Both the position numbers and the translations under genes were made by a program. The notes under the pieces are model-generated. The model worked only from the letters and a program-made list of their open reading frames with translations, was not told the origin of the DNA and did not search any database. DNA of 64,000 bases from Olavius algarvensis Delta 4 endosymbiont (GTDB taxonomy: Bacteria > Desulfobacterota > Desulfobacteria > Desulfobacterales > CAJINA01): assembly GCA_905176665.1 (NCBI GenBank), contig CAJINA010000231.1:1-64000 (forward strand). The letters run 5' to 3'. Position 1 is the first letter of the stretch, and each line of letters opens with the position of its first letter. Below are positions 1-8,023 of this stretch, piece by piece.

Positions 1-1
1 G

Positions 2-100
2 GACGACCGCGCGCCATACCCTGGTCTTCTTTTGGGGCCAGGGATGGCGCTTATCGTCTATCTCAAACTGTTTGGGAAGATCTTAACTTTTTCACTTTAG
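2..100 (+). CDS. Possible 3' end of an unidentified gene
   Basis: An open frame enters from the left edge and stops at a TAG at 98-100, giving about 32 residues of mostly hydrophobic sequence (…GMALIVYLKLFGKILTFSL). It could be the last membrane segment of a protein encoded mainly outside the window. The stretch is too short to identify, and a chance open frame is a serious alternative. Nothing else is seen before the next gene at 210. Confidence 0.22.
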   Translation, partial: DDRAPYPGLLLGPGMALIVYLKLFGKILTFSL

Positions 101-209
101 CTCTTCATGTTCTTTGTTGCGATATCAATAGGCTGAAAGGCGTGGATTACCTGAAATTGTCCGCGACTATTTTGCCCCGTTTCATATTGGTCGGAATCTT
201 GTAGACTAT

Positions 210-1013
210 CTAGCCGATCTTATCCTGCAAATATTCCAGGCTGGGCATCAGATCTTCGACCCGATGCGGCTCGAGGGTGAGCACCGGTGGATTGTTCGTC
301 CTGCCCTGTAAGAAGTTAAACAGAGGTTCCAGGCCGATGCTTCCGTGGCCCAGGGCCCGGTGCTCGTCATCCGCACCGGAATTGTCGTGCAGGTGAAACT
401 GCCCCAGATAGGGCCCCAGCGTGTCCAGCCAACCATCCATGGGCACCTTGCCGAAAGCGAAGTGGTGGCCGACATCGAAGCAGAACCCGATATCCGGTTC
501 GGCCAGTTCACTGAAAAGGGGCAGCATCTGACTGGGATCGGTCTCGTAGACATTCTCCAGCATGAGGCGGCTGCCGGCTTGACTGATCTTCTCTCCCGCC
601 ACGCGCCAGGTTTCCAAGCTGGATTCCAGCCAGGCCTCCCGGTAATAACTGTGCCGCCGGTAATCGTAGCCGGGATGGCAGACAATCGTCACTGGTTCGA
701 ATATCTCGATGAGGTCGATCATCTGGTCCAGCCGTTTGCGGGTCAGGGCTAAAAAATCCGGGTCCTGTGAACCCGGTACCATGTCCGCAAATGGGCCATG
801 GAAAGTGATGGTCCTACCGTTGCGCTTGAATATAGCGGCAATTTTCTCGTAATCAGCGCGCGAATAGCGTTCCAGTGCATCGGCATCCATGCAGATTTCA
901 GGATTGAGACCGGCCTTTTCAAACAATTCCAGGTAACCGTCAAAAAACATCCCGAAGGGAATATTGACCTGCACTTTATCAATAATCGGTTTTAAGTGTT
1001 CTCCTAACTCCAT
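210..1013 (-). CDS. Sugar phosphate isomerase/epimerase-like TIM-barrel protein
   Basis: A 267-residue protein of the xylose isomerase-like (AP endonuclease family 2) TIM-barrel type. Seen in the sequence are ordered barrel-strand motifs with likely metal ligands: TFHGPF near residue 70, VCHPGYD near 112, LENVYET near 152, FCFDVGHH near 178, QFHLHDN near 206 and a late LTLEPH. The length fits the family. The family acts on sugars or sugar-like substrates with a divalent metal; the substrate here cannot be told. It is followed on the same strand, upstream, by a radical SAM gene with a 63-base gap, so the two may be co-transcribed. The ATG at 1013 has only a weak ribosome-binding site. Confidence 0.75.
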   Translation of the reverse strand: MELGEHLKPIIDKVQVNIPFGMFFDGYLELFEKAGLNPEICMDADALERYSRADYEKIAAIFKRNGRTITFHGPFADMVPGSQDPDFLALTRKRLDQMIDLIEIFEPVTIVCHPGYDYRRHSYYREAWLESSLETWRVAGEKISQAGSRLMLENVYETDPSQMLPLFSELAEPDIGFCFDVGHHFAFGKVPMDGWLDTLGPYLGQFHLHDNSGADDEHRALGHGSIGLEPLFNFLQGRTNNPPVLTLEPHRVEDLMPSLEYLQDKIG

Positions 1014-1076
1014 TCACAACTCCCATCCATATTTAGCGTTAATACAGATCATGCAAATCCAGTCGTGGTTTCAATC

Positions 1077-2705
1077 TCAAGATGAGACCCCTTGAACATC
1101 CAAGTTCTGGATACCCTCAAGGAACATCCGGACCAGGTCCGGTGCAGCTTTATGCTCATACAGGCGGCCTTCCGACGTCAGGCCCCCTATTATGCCGCTG
1201 CGGAAAAATTCCTGCAACAGCCAAATGCCCACCGCCGTCCGGTCGGCGGGATCGGGCCTATTCCCCGAGACCGCCCTTTGACGGGGAGATACAGGCACCC
1301 CCCGGTCCTGCATTGATTTCATAAAGTTCAGGATTCGGCCCAATCTAAGCAGGGTGATGCTTTCCAGCCGGTTGGTCTTCTGGTCCAGCGGTAGCGCAGT
1401 GGCCCGCATCAGGTCGAAACGTTCCGGTAAGAGGGCGCGCTTTTTACACAGCTGATAATCCCGGCTGCCAGGAGCCGGATAAAAGACGGACACGCCGGCT
1501 AAGACACGGTGTCCGGCAAGGTAGAGCAGGTCGGCCAGCGAATCCTCGGCCGACTGGTCGGGAGCGCCGACAATAATATAGCCCACGGCGGTTAAATCGT
1601 TGCGCCGGGCAGCCTGCAGGGCGGCCTCGAAAGCTGACCGCACATCCTTGCGGTTAAACCGTTTCAACTGGCCTGCCACGGTCGTCCCGACGGCCAGGTT
1701 CAGGGTTTTAAAGCCGGCCGTCCGCATGGCCGGTACCATGGCGTCATCCAAGGCCGGTGGATAGAGACCATTCATGGCCCGCAACTCGATATTACGATGT
1801 GCGTAACGGTGCTTTAAGGCCGCCATCAGGTCCAGGAACCAGCGTCGATCCATAGAGAGATTTTCATCTTCGAAATCGACAAAACCGATGTCATGCGCGC
1901 GGACCTGTTGATCGATTTCGCGGACGATTGCGTCAACAGACCTTTTGCGGTAGGGGTACCCGCTGTCCGCCCCAAAAGCGCAGTAACTGCATTGCAGGGG
2001 GCACCCCCGACTGGCGACCACCACGGCGGCCCCGCGTGGGCCTCTTTGATAATAACGGTGTTTGATCAGATGTGCGGCTGGAAGGGCGATATCGTCGAGA
2101 TTTTTCAGCCAAACGGGATCGTTCACCTGCAGGTGACCTTCCGGTTGCCGCAAGACGATACCGGAAATCCCGACGAGTGATCCTCCGGTTTTAAGGGCCG
2201 CGGCCAGGGCGGGCAGGCTCTCTTCCGCTTCTCCGCGGATCACATAATCGACAGATTCACTCTGCAGGGCTGCTTCCGGAAGGGCTGTCGGGTGGTGTCC
2301 ACCCATTACGACGGCTATGCCGGGATCGACCGATTTTACGATGGCAGCCACTTTAGAGGCCTCGTCGCTGTAGGCGGTAAAAAGGGAACTGATCCCGACC
2401 AGAAATGCACCTGATTCTCTTATGATGCGTTCAATGTGCTGGTAGCTGTACCCAAAATGCCGGTACTGGTGAAAAAGGGCAAACGGCGACACATCGGGCT
2501 CCCCGTAAAAAGGCTGCAGATAAGCCATCTGGGCGGGACGGGGTAAGGGCTTCGATTTGTGGGTGGCCAGGGCATCAAAGATCGCAACCGAAAAACCAGC
2601 CTTTTCAAGCGCCCCTGCCAGGCACGCCAATCCGTAGGGTATGGTTCGCTTGCGGGTGAGATAAAAATCCTGGATAGGCGGTTGGATCAGAAGAATATCG
2701 GGCAT
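1077..2705 (-). CDS. B12-binding domain radical SAM protein
   Basis: About 542 residues. An N-terminal cobalamin-binding Rossmann-like domain (ILLIQPP… and VVMGGHHPTALPEA) leads into a radical SAM core with the cluster motif C-x3-C-x2-C in ASRGCPLQCSYCAFG (near residues 235-242), which ligates a [4Fe-4S] cluster and cleaves S-adenosylmethionine. A C-terminal tail of roughly 100 residues has no obvious signature. The substrate is unknown; the family includes methyltransferases, cyclases and lipid-tailoring enzymes. The open frame extends seven codons upstream to a TTG, but the ATG at 2705 is preferred. Its upstream region overlaps the sigma-28-like promoter of the divergent FliK-like gene. Confidence 0.8.
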   Translation of the reverse strand: MPDILLIQPPIQDFYLTRKRTIPYGLACLAGALEKAGFSVAIFDALATHKSKPLPRPAQMAYLQPFYGEPDVSPFALFHQYRHFGYSYQHIERIIRESGAFLVGISSLFTAYSDEASKVAAIVKSVDPGIAVVMGGHHPTALPEAALQSESVDYVIRGEAEESLPALAAALKTGGSLVGISGIVLRQPEGHLQVNDPVWLKNLDDIALPAAHLIKHRYYQRGPRGAAVVVASRGCPLQCSYCAFGADSGYPYRKRSVDAIVREIDQQVRAHDIGFVDFEDENLSMDRRWFLDLMAALKHRYAHRNIELRAMNGLYPPALDDAMVPAMRTAGFKTLNLAVGTTVAGQLKRFNRKDVRSAFEAALQAARRNDLTAVGYIIVGAPDQSAEDSLADLLYLAGHRVLAGVSVFYPAPGSRDYQLCKKRALLPERFDLMRATALPLDQKTNRLESITLLRLGRILNFMKSMQDRGVPVSPRQRAVSGNRPDPADRTAVGIWLLQEFFRSGIIGGLTSEGRLYEHKAAPDLVRMFLEGIQNLDVQGVSS

Positions 2706-2733
2706 GTTGTCTCTGGTTGGCGCCAAGAAGAAT

Positions 2734-2761
2734 TAAACTTTCCACAACTTTCTACCGATAA
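2734..2761 (+). promoter_or_regulatory. Sigma-28 (FliA)-type flagellar promoter
   Basis: TAAACTTT at 2734-2741 and ACCGATAA at 2754-2761 each match the sigma-28 consensus elements (TAAAGTTT and GCCGATAA) at seven of eight positions. The spacer is 12 bases where 11 is usual. The site sits 52 bases before the ATG of a FliK-like gene, which is the context expected for a class 3 flagellar promoter. Start-site use is inferred. Confidence 0.6.
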
Positions 2762-2812
2762 CAGTAGAATAGATCGATAAGGTCTTGAATATGCGCATAC
2801 GAAGTTGAAACT

Positions 2813-5101
2813 ATGACCGATATCTCAGCCATCATCAAGGTTTTTATGGAACCGGGCCTGAAAACCGATCGCCCCGGCCAGGCAACCTTGCGACCCGGAA
2901 CCATGCTCAATGGGCGGATTACCAATATCCTGCCCAGCGGACTGCTGCAGATCAATTTCGGCAAGTTTCGTACCCAAACCCGGGTCCGGTTCCCGGTTGC
3001 CAAAGGCGACACCCTGCGTTGTGAGGTGCTGGAAACCGGCAATCGGATTAAGCTGAAAATACAGGATCCGCCCCGGGCGACCAATAAGGCGCCGATCGAG
3101 CAGTCTTTCAAGCCCGAGGATCTGCAGCATTTCAGGCGACAGCTTGAAACAACCATTCAAAAGCCAGGTGCTCACGGGAAGGACGGCCTTCGTCCATTTA
3201 CAGCGCGGCTTAGCCAACTGCTGCTATCCCTGCAGGCCGGTCGGGCACCGGATCAGTTGGCGCCCCTCATTAAAGCGCTGCTTACCAATTCGGGCATCTT
3301 TTTCGAAAAAAAGCTGGAAACCATACTACTCCAGCTCTTCAAAACACCTGAGAGCATCGATGTCGGTCGGGCTGCGACCCACCCCTTTGTGACCAATATA
3401 TTTGACTGCGACCTAAAACCCAACCTGCTCAAACTGGCTGCCGCCCTTGAACAAACCAGGAGCGTAAGAGATTCGAAACTTACCCCAATCCGAACGACCA
3501 CCCGAAACTTGATCAACCATATCGAGGCCGCGCAGGCCCTGCTTATCCGGACAACCCCGGCCAAATCAGGCAAAACCGCTGCCGTTTACACGCATAATAA
3601 TTCATCTAATAGGGGATCGCCCAGACACCATGCGGATACTCTGCCAGCAGCAATTATAAAAACACTGCAGGTGCAGTTGATCAAAACGGGCCTGTGGTCA
3701 GATCCGCAAATCCGAGCGCTGTTACCCGCGTTGGCGCAGGTGCCGGAGGCAGCTGACGGTCGCAATACCGGGCCGATACCTGCTTTGAAACAAATGGACA
3801 GCCCGGTGGCCAGTCAACTGCCCCTTGATATCAAAACCATTAACAAAAAAACCCTGCAAAGATCCTTGGCCGGGATGATAAAAAATGTGCCCGCCCCGGG
3901 CTCGAACACGTTAGCACCGCTGTTATCGGATTTCCGGGGCTACATGCAGGCAAATCGGCTCCGTTTGGATGCGCATGTTGAAAAGGCATTGGATCGTTTG
4001 GAAATAATCACCCGTACGCCGCTGCGAGCCGGTTCGCCCGGAAATCGAACAAGCCGCCGCATAGAGTCAACCCGGCAAGACCTGCAAGTATTAGCGCGTT
4101 TCATTGAAAGCCGACCGCCCCAAGACCTGTTGAAATCTCCGCCACCCCTGCCGCGGACACTGGAAAAGAACGCTTTATCTAAAAAACATGCGCTTGGGGA
4201 GTCAAGGGAGATGCCACTTGGTTCCCGACGACCAGCTCAAGCGAACGGCATCGCCCGACCCGCCCAAATAACAACCGGCCGGGAAATCAACCGGGTTGTG
4301 ACCCTGATAGAACCCAAGGCGACTGCCCTGAGCACAGAGCTCGATCGCATTGACAAGGCCCTGGCCGAAATTGCAGCGGATAAAAACGTCTCGCCGGCCG
4401 GTAAAAAACTATCCGATACAGTGCGGGCCCTGCAGGTTCTGATCGATCGCAACCAAATGCCGACGGGGGACGCAGTTGACCGGGCGCTTGTCTCCCTGGC
4501 AGCCCCCAGGCCGTCCCCCGGGATTACAACGGTTGCGGCTTTAAAACCAAGCATAGTTTCCGAAAACCTGCTGATGGATCTGGCCGCCTTGCGTGAATTC
4601 ATCAGCCTCCAGAAAACGGAACTCAGCGAGACCATGGAGACGTTGCGGGGCCTTCTGGGCAAGACCGATTCAGAAACCGATACTGGCGATCGGTATGGAC
4701 CCGATCGGGGCCGCGGGGCGGATCCACTGCAGGTCATCACCTTCACCCTGCCGATGGAGGAAGGGCAGAAGCCAGCCCGCCTGAAGGTATTCTATCCATT
4801 CAAGAAGAGCGCATCGACCGGGGCCGGGTTCCGGATATCCCTGCTGTTGTCAATGGAGCGGATGGGCCCTCTCAGGGCTGACATTTTTACGCACCAGAAT
4901 AACCTCGAAGTCAAATTCAGCGCCGAAAACGAACACGTACGCCGTTACATAGACGGCCATTTAAACCACCTGGGCGATCTGCTCAAGGGCCCTTTTGAAA
5001 CTGTCAACCTTACTGCCACCGTCGATGAAAAAAACATCGCTGCCTTCGAATACGAAGATCTGGAATTGTCCGGCGACCGGCTGGTAGATTTGAAAGCCTG
5101 A
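2813..5101 (+). CDS. Flagellar hook-length control protein FliK-like
   Basis: A 762-residue protein with the FliK layout: a long, poorly conserved, Pro/Ala/Lys-rich N-terminal two-thirds and a compact C-terminal Flg_hook-type domain (about residues 640-745, with RISLLLSMERMGPLRADIF, a run of charged residues and LKGPFETVNLTATV). FliK is secreted through the flagellar export gate and switches its substrate specificity when the hook reaches full length. The next gene, two bases downstream, encodes the FlhB-type switch partner, and a sigma-28-like promoter lies upstream. At 762 residues it is longer than a canonical FliK of about 400, as is common for orphan FliK-like proteins in this phylum. 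No other flagellar gene is in the window. Confidence 0.72.
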   Translation: MTDISAIIKVFMEPGLKTDRPGQATLRPGTMLNGRITNILPSGLLQINFGKFRTQTRVRFPVAKGDTLRCEVLETGNRIKLKIQDPPRATNKAPIEQSFKPEDLQHFRRQLETTIQKPGAHGKDGLRPFTARLSQLLLSLQAGRAPDQLAPLIKALLTNSGIFFEKKLETILLQLFKTPESIDVGRAATHPFVTNIFDCDLKPNLLKLAAALEQTRSVRDSKLTPIRTTTRNLINHIEAAQALLIRTTPAKSGKTAAVYTHNNSSNRGSPRHHADTLPAAIIKTLQVQLIKTGLWSDPQIRALLPALAQVPEAADGRNTGPIPALKQMDSPVASQLPLDIKTINKKTLQRSLAGMIKNVPAPGSNTLAPLLSDFRGYMQANRLRLDAHVEKALDRLEIITRTPLRAGSPGNRTSRRIESTRQDLQVLARFIESRPPQDLLKSPPPLPRTLEKNALSKKHALGESREMPLGSRRPAQANGIARPAQITTGREINRVVTLIEPKATALSTELDRIDKALAEIAADKNVSPAGKKLSDTVRALQVLIDRNQMPTGDAVDRALVSLAAPRPSPGITTVAALKPSIVSENLLMDLAALREFISLQKTELSETMETLRGLLGKTDSETDTGDRYGPDRGRGADPLQVITFTLPMEEGQKPARLKVFYPFKKSASTGAGFRISLLLSMERMGPLRADIFTHQNNLEVKFSAENEHVRRYIDGHLNHLGDLLKGPFETVNLTATVDEKNIAAFEYEDLELSGDRLVDLKA

Positions 5102-5102
5102 T

Positions 5103-5393
5103 ATGGAAGAACAGAAAAAAGCCGCCGTGATTTCCTATGATCCCGCAAAGGATCGAGCCCCGCAACTGGTAGCCGCCGGCCGCGGGCTCATTGCGGAAAA
5201 GATCCTGGAAGTTGCCCGGGCTTTCAATGTCCCGGTCCGGGAGGATCGCAACCTGGTCCACCTGTTGGAAGCTCTGGAAATAAACAGTGATATCCCGGAA
5301 GAATTATACCGCGTGGTAGCTGAAGTGCTGGTCTATGTTTATAAGTTGGATAATGCGTTTGAAGAACACGAGGCAGACAAAACGGCCAAATAG
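5103..5393 (+). CDS. FlhB/EscU C-terminal-like export switch protein
   Basis: A 96-residue protein equivalent to only the cytoplasmic C-terminal domain of FlhB/YscU. It carries the family blocks (AVISYDPAKDRAPQLVAAGRG, then KILEVARAFNVPVRED, then IPEELYRVVAEVLVYVY). The autocleavage NPTH motif and the four-helix membrane domain of full FlhB are absent. Such stand-alone FlhB-like proteins typically accompany a FliK-like gene, as here, and are thought to tune substrate switching of the flagellar type III export gate. The ATG follows the fliK-like stop by one base, so the two are surely co-transcribed. Confidence 0.85.
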   Translation: MEEQKKAAVISYDPAKDRAPQLVAAGRGLIAEKILEVARAFNVPVREDRNLVHLLEALEINSDIPEELYRVVAEVLVYVYKLDNAFEEHEADKTAK

Positions 5394-5518
5394 AATGGTT
5401 GCTATAGAGTATGTGGGAAGTTCTTTCCAGCCGTTTTAAGTGAAAGGGATTAGGTGTTGGGCTGTGCAGCAGCAGTTTTCCGATTCATCCTGAAACTTAT
5501 GACTTAAGCCTGACGTTT

Positions 5519-6118
5519 TTACCTGCGGCGGGCCTTATTTTTCTTCTTCTTTTTCTTCCTGGCCTTATTCTCCCGGCGTTTGCGTTTCTTTTCAGCCAGC
5601 TGTTCTTTCTTTTCGACAATTTTGGCTTTGATGTCGGTCCGGTATTTTTCAATGGTATAATATGCCAGATAGTAGCTGATCACCGCCAGGGGCAACCCCA
5701 GTACAACCCCGCCCAGGGTCATGGCCCCGAATATTTTCGGGGCCTTCTCGGCGAAGGCCAGCATGGTGGATCCACTGGCCGCATCCGCGGCATTCAGCCC
5801 TAAAGACAGGCCCATGATCTTAGCCCCAACGAAATAGGTGGGTCCGTAAATGAAGGGGGCCGTAAACGGGTTGGATACCCAGACGGCCATGACCGCCGCG
5901 ATCTTGTTCCATTTCAGCATCGCGGCAATGGGGATGGCAATGGCCATTTGAAATCCCATGGTGGGTGACATGGCCACGAAAATACCCAGAGCAAACCCCA
6001 GTGCAATTTCCCGGGGGGTCCCCCGGATTTTGAGAAATCGCACGTAGGCCTTTTTGATAGATTCCCACAGCCGACTCGGTTTGCGCGCATCTATTTTCTG
6101 GTTCGCCCGATTGTCCAT
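5519..6118 (-). CDS. DUF2062 domain membrane protein
   Basis: About 199 residues with the DUF2062 pattern: RFLKIRGTPREIALGFALGIFVAMSPTMGFQ near the start, then three further hydrophobic stretches (MLKWNKIAAVMAVWVSNPF, a Gly/Ala-rich segment and GGVVLGLPLAVISYYLAYY). The last 45 residues are almost wholly Lys/Arg/Glu and should be cytoplasmic and highly charged. The function of DUF2062 proteins is not established. The frame is open to a TTG at 6124 but the ATG at 6118 is used here. A PHP-family phosphatase gene lies 75 bases upstream on the same strand. Confidence 0.75.
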   Translation of the reverse strand: MDNRANQKIDARKPSRLWESIKKAYVRFLKIRGTPREIALGFALGIFVAMSPTMGFQMAIAIPIAAMLKWNKIAAVMAVWVSNPFTAPFIYGPTYFVGAKIMGLSLGLNAADAASGSTMLAFAEKAPKIFGAMTLGGVVLGLPLAVISYYLAYYTIEKYRTDIKAKIVEKKEQLAEKKRKRRENKARKKKKKKNKARRR

Positions 6119-6193
6119 AACCAAATTAACGTAGCATTTTTAAGCAGCAGATGAAACGAAATAAGGCCCTGTACCCGACCCTTTGCCATGGTC

Positions 6194-7045
6194 TCAGACC
6201 GGGCGCCGCCAGTCGGTGCTAAACCCCATCCCCTTGAGAAGGCTGATACCGGTTTCCAGGTGGCGACCGACACTCTCCACCGAATGGCTGTCATCGCCCG
6301 GCACCACGGCAATGTCCATCTCTCGCGCCTTTTCCAGGATTGCGGCGGAAATATACGGTTCATCCATATTCTTGGACAGGGCCGCCAGGTTGAAATCCAG
6401 GATGAGTCCCCGCTCGGCAATCAAGGTCAGGTTGCGCTTGATCCTTGCGGCGATCTCCGGCCTGGCCAGCCTGGCTTGATAGTGTTCATCATGGATCCGT
6501 ATAAGATCGAAGTGGCCGATAACGGCTGGGTTCAGCGATTCTATCAACTCGTATTGCTGATCAAAATAACGGCAGTAGAGGTTGTCATGCCCACCCAGAG
6601 ACGCTACCGCCTTAAGGTAGTCCTCCCGGGAGAAATCAAAACTGATATCATCTACGTGATGCAGCGATCCCACAATATAATCTGGTTGGAAGGTCTCAAT
6701 CAAGCGGCGGGTAAACGGCAACGCTCCGGAGGTCAGCTCGGTTTCGAAGCCCACGTAAATGTCCAGGGTGCCTGCAAAGCGGGTCTTGAGTTCCCGGGCT
6801 GTTTGAATATAGGCCGCAAAGCGTTCATACAGGCGGCCGGCGTCCAAACCGGCGGCCCGTTCATCGGGATACATGAAGGCGTCCGTGACCGGCGGTGCAT
6901 GCTCTGTCAGGCCGACCCAGGTAAATCCACGCCGTATATAGGCCTGTACTATGTCTGCCAGGGAATCGATGGCATGGTTGCAAAATTCACCGCTGTGACC
7001 ACCGTGGATGGATACATAGGTTGGATTGGGACGCGTTTGGATCAT
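6194..7045 (-). CDS. PHP-domain histidinol-phosphatase family protein
   Basis: A 283-residue PHP-superfamily phosphoesterase. Metal-binding motifs appear in order: SIHGGHSGEFC at the N-terminus (an H-x-x-H variant of the usual HxH), GLTEHAPP, then VGFETEL, VGSLHHVDD near residue 132, IGHFDLIRIH and finally VVPGDDSHSVESVG. This matches the HisJ/HisK type, which dephosphorylates L-histidinol phosphate. No other his genes are nearby, so an alternative phosphomonoester substrate is possible. The ATG at 7045 starts directly at the conserved N-terminus. A small membrane protein gene is 28 bases upstream on the same strand. Confidence 0.72.
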   Translation of the reverse strand: MIQTRPNPTYVSIHGGHSGEFCNHAIDSLADIVQAYIRRGFTWVGLTEHAPPVTDAFMYPDERAAGLDAGRLYERFAAYIQTARELKTRFAGTLDIYVGFETELTSGALPFTRRLIETFQPDYIVGSLHHVDDISFDFSREDYLKAVASLGGHDNLYCRYFDQQYELIESLNPAVIGHFDLIRIHDEHYQARLARPEIAARIKRNLTLIAERGLILDFNLAALSKNMDEPYISAAILEKAREMDIAVVPGDDSHSVESVGRHLETGISLLKGMGFSTDWRRPV

Positions 7046-7073
7046 GTTGCTCTGTACCGGTTTCGGGTGTGGG

Positions 7074-7421
7074 CTACTTGTCTGGAGGTTGCGGGGGTTT
7101 TTCCAAATTGGCGCTCATGCGGGCCAGCAACGCCTTTATCTCGACCAACTGCCCATTCAGCTGACGGATTTCTGTTACGGCCTGTGAAAAAGACCCCGGA
7201 TTGCCGGATTCTTTCAGCACGGTAGATTGGACGGCACCCAGGTCCCGGATCTGCCGGGCAATCTCGTCCAGCCGGATGCCGATAATAACGATGCAGAAAA
7301 GCAATCCAAAATATGCCAGGGCGAGTTGGCCCCACCCAAGCCAGATGTTTCCGACGATCAGGACAGCCAGGAATACGAACGCGGTGATGGAATAAGGGTA
7401 TTTGTCTAAACTGAATTTCAT
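7074..7421 (-). CDS. Small membrane protein of unknown function
   Basis: A 115-residue protein with two adjacent membrane helices at about residues 11-31 and 34-52, followed by an amphipathic, probably coiled-coil cytoplasmic tail (LDEIARQIRDLGAVQ…, QLNGQLVEIKALLARMSANLEKPP). No family is recognised. The arrangement resembles small bacterial membrane adaptor or stress proteins, but nothing specific supports a role. It probably shares a transcript with the PHP phosphatase gene downstream. Confidence 0.6.
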   Translation of the reverse strand: MKFSLDKYPYSITAFVFLAVLIVGNIWLGWGQLALAYFGLLFCIVIIGIRLDEIARQIRDLGAVQSTVLKESGNPGSFSQAVTEIRQLNGQLVEIKALLARMSANLEKPPQPPDK

Positions 7422-7645
7422 AATTTGCGACCAACGTCTGGATTCCCGGTACCATATCGGCTCCGGCGAGAATAATCAAGGGGTTGCGGTGGGTTATTTG
7501 GTGTGCGCTATCACCGGCGCGTCTTCGCGGATAGTAGCGATACCCTGAAAATAGCCAGTTGATTAAAGGTATGGAAACGACTAACATCCTGTCCGGCCTA
7601 CATACATTGGCCCCTGCATAGACTCAAGAATATAGGAACATACCC

Positions 7646-7936
7646 ATGCGCACGGCCCTTATAATTTTATTACCAGTTCTGATTATGGTCGTCTTTCTCA
7701 AAGAGCCAACGCTATCCGGGGCCCAGAATAAGGATGCCCTGTTTCTGAACAAATGTACCCACTGCCACAATACGGAGCGGATCTGTAAATATATCGGACG
7801 GTACAACCCTCTGGTGTGGCGTAAAACGATTGAATACATGCAGAGCAAAGGGGCCAAGGTCGACAACACCGAAAAGATCACCATCGCCATGTATCTGGGT
7901 ACCCTGCAACGGCATAAAGCTGCTTTTTGTAAGTAA
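7646..7936 (+). CDS. Small monoheme c-type cytochrome-like protein
   Basis: A 96-residue protein with an N-terminal export signal (charged MR, hydrophobic core to about residue 22) and one heme-attachment motif CTHCH near residue 37. A later Met (EYMQSKGAKV) could be the distal heme ligand. The short helix that closes class I cytochromes is seen as ITIAMYLGTL. It should be periplasmic and carry electrons; the partner is unknown. It stands alone, with minus-strand genes on both sides. The 220 bases before it hold no clear element. Confidence 0.68.
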   Translation: MRTALIILLPVLIMVVFLKEPTLSGAQNKDALFLNKCTHCHNTERICKYIGRYNPLVWRKTIEYMQSKGAKVDNTEKITIAMYLGTLQRHKAAFCK

Positions 7937-8023
7937 ATGTCCGCTCGGGTGCCAATCAAAAACGGCCTGTTTTCCTATCGATATTGGGGTTCCTTTGCCG
8001 GAGTGGAGAGTATCCGCTAAGTC

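Noticed and set aside
6188-7225. A 345-residue plus-strand frame
   Set aside because: It is antisense to the PHP phosphatase gene, whose motifs are clear; long opposite frames are frequent in this GC-rich DNA.
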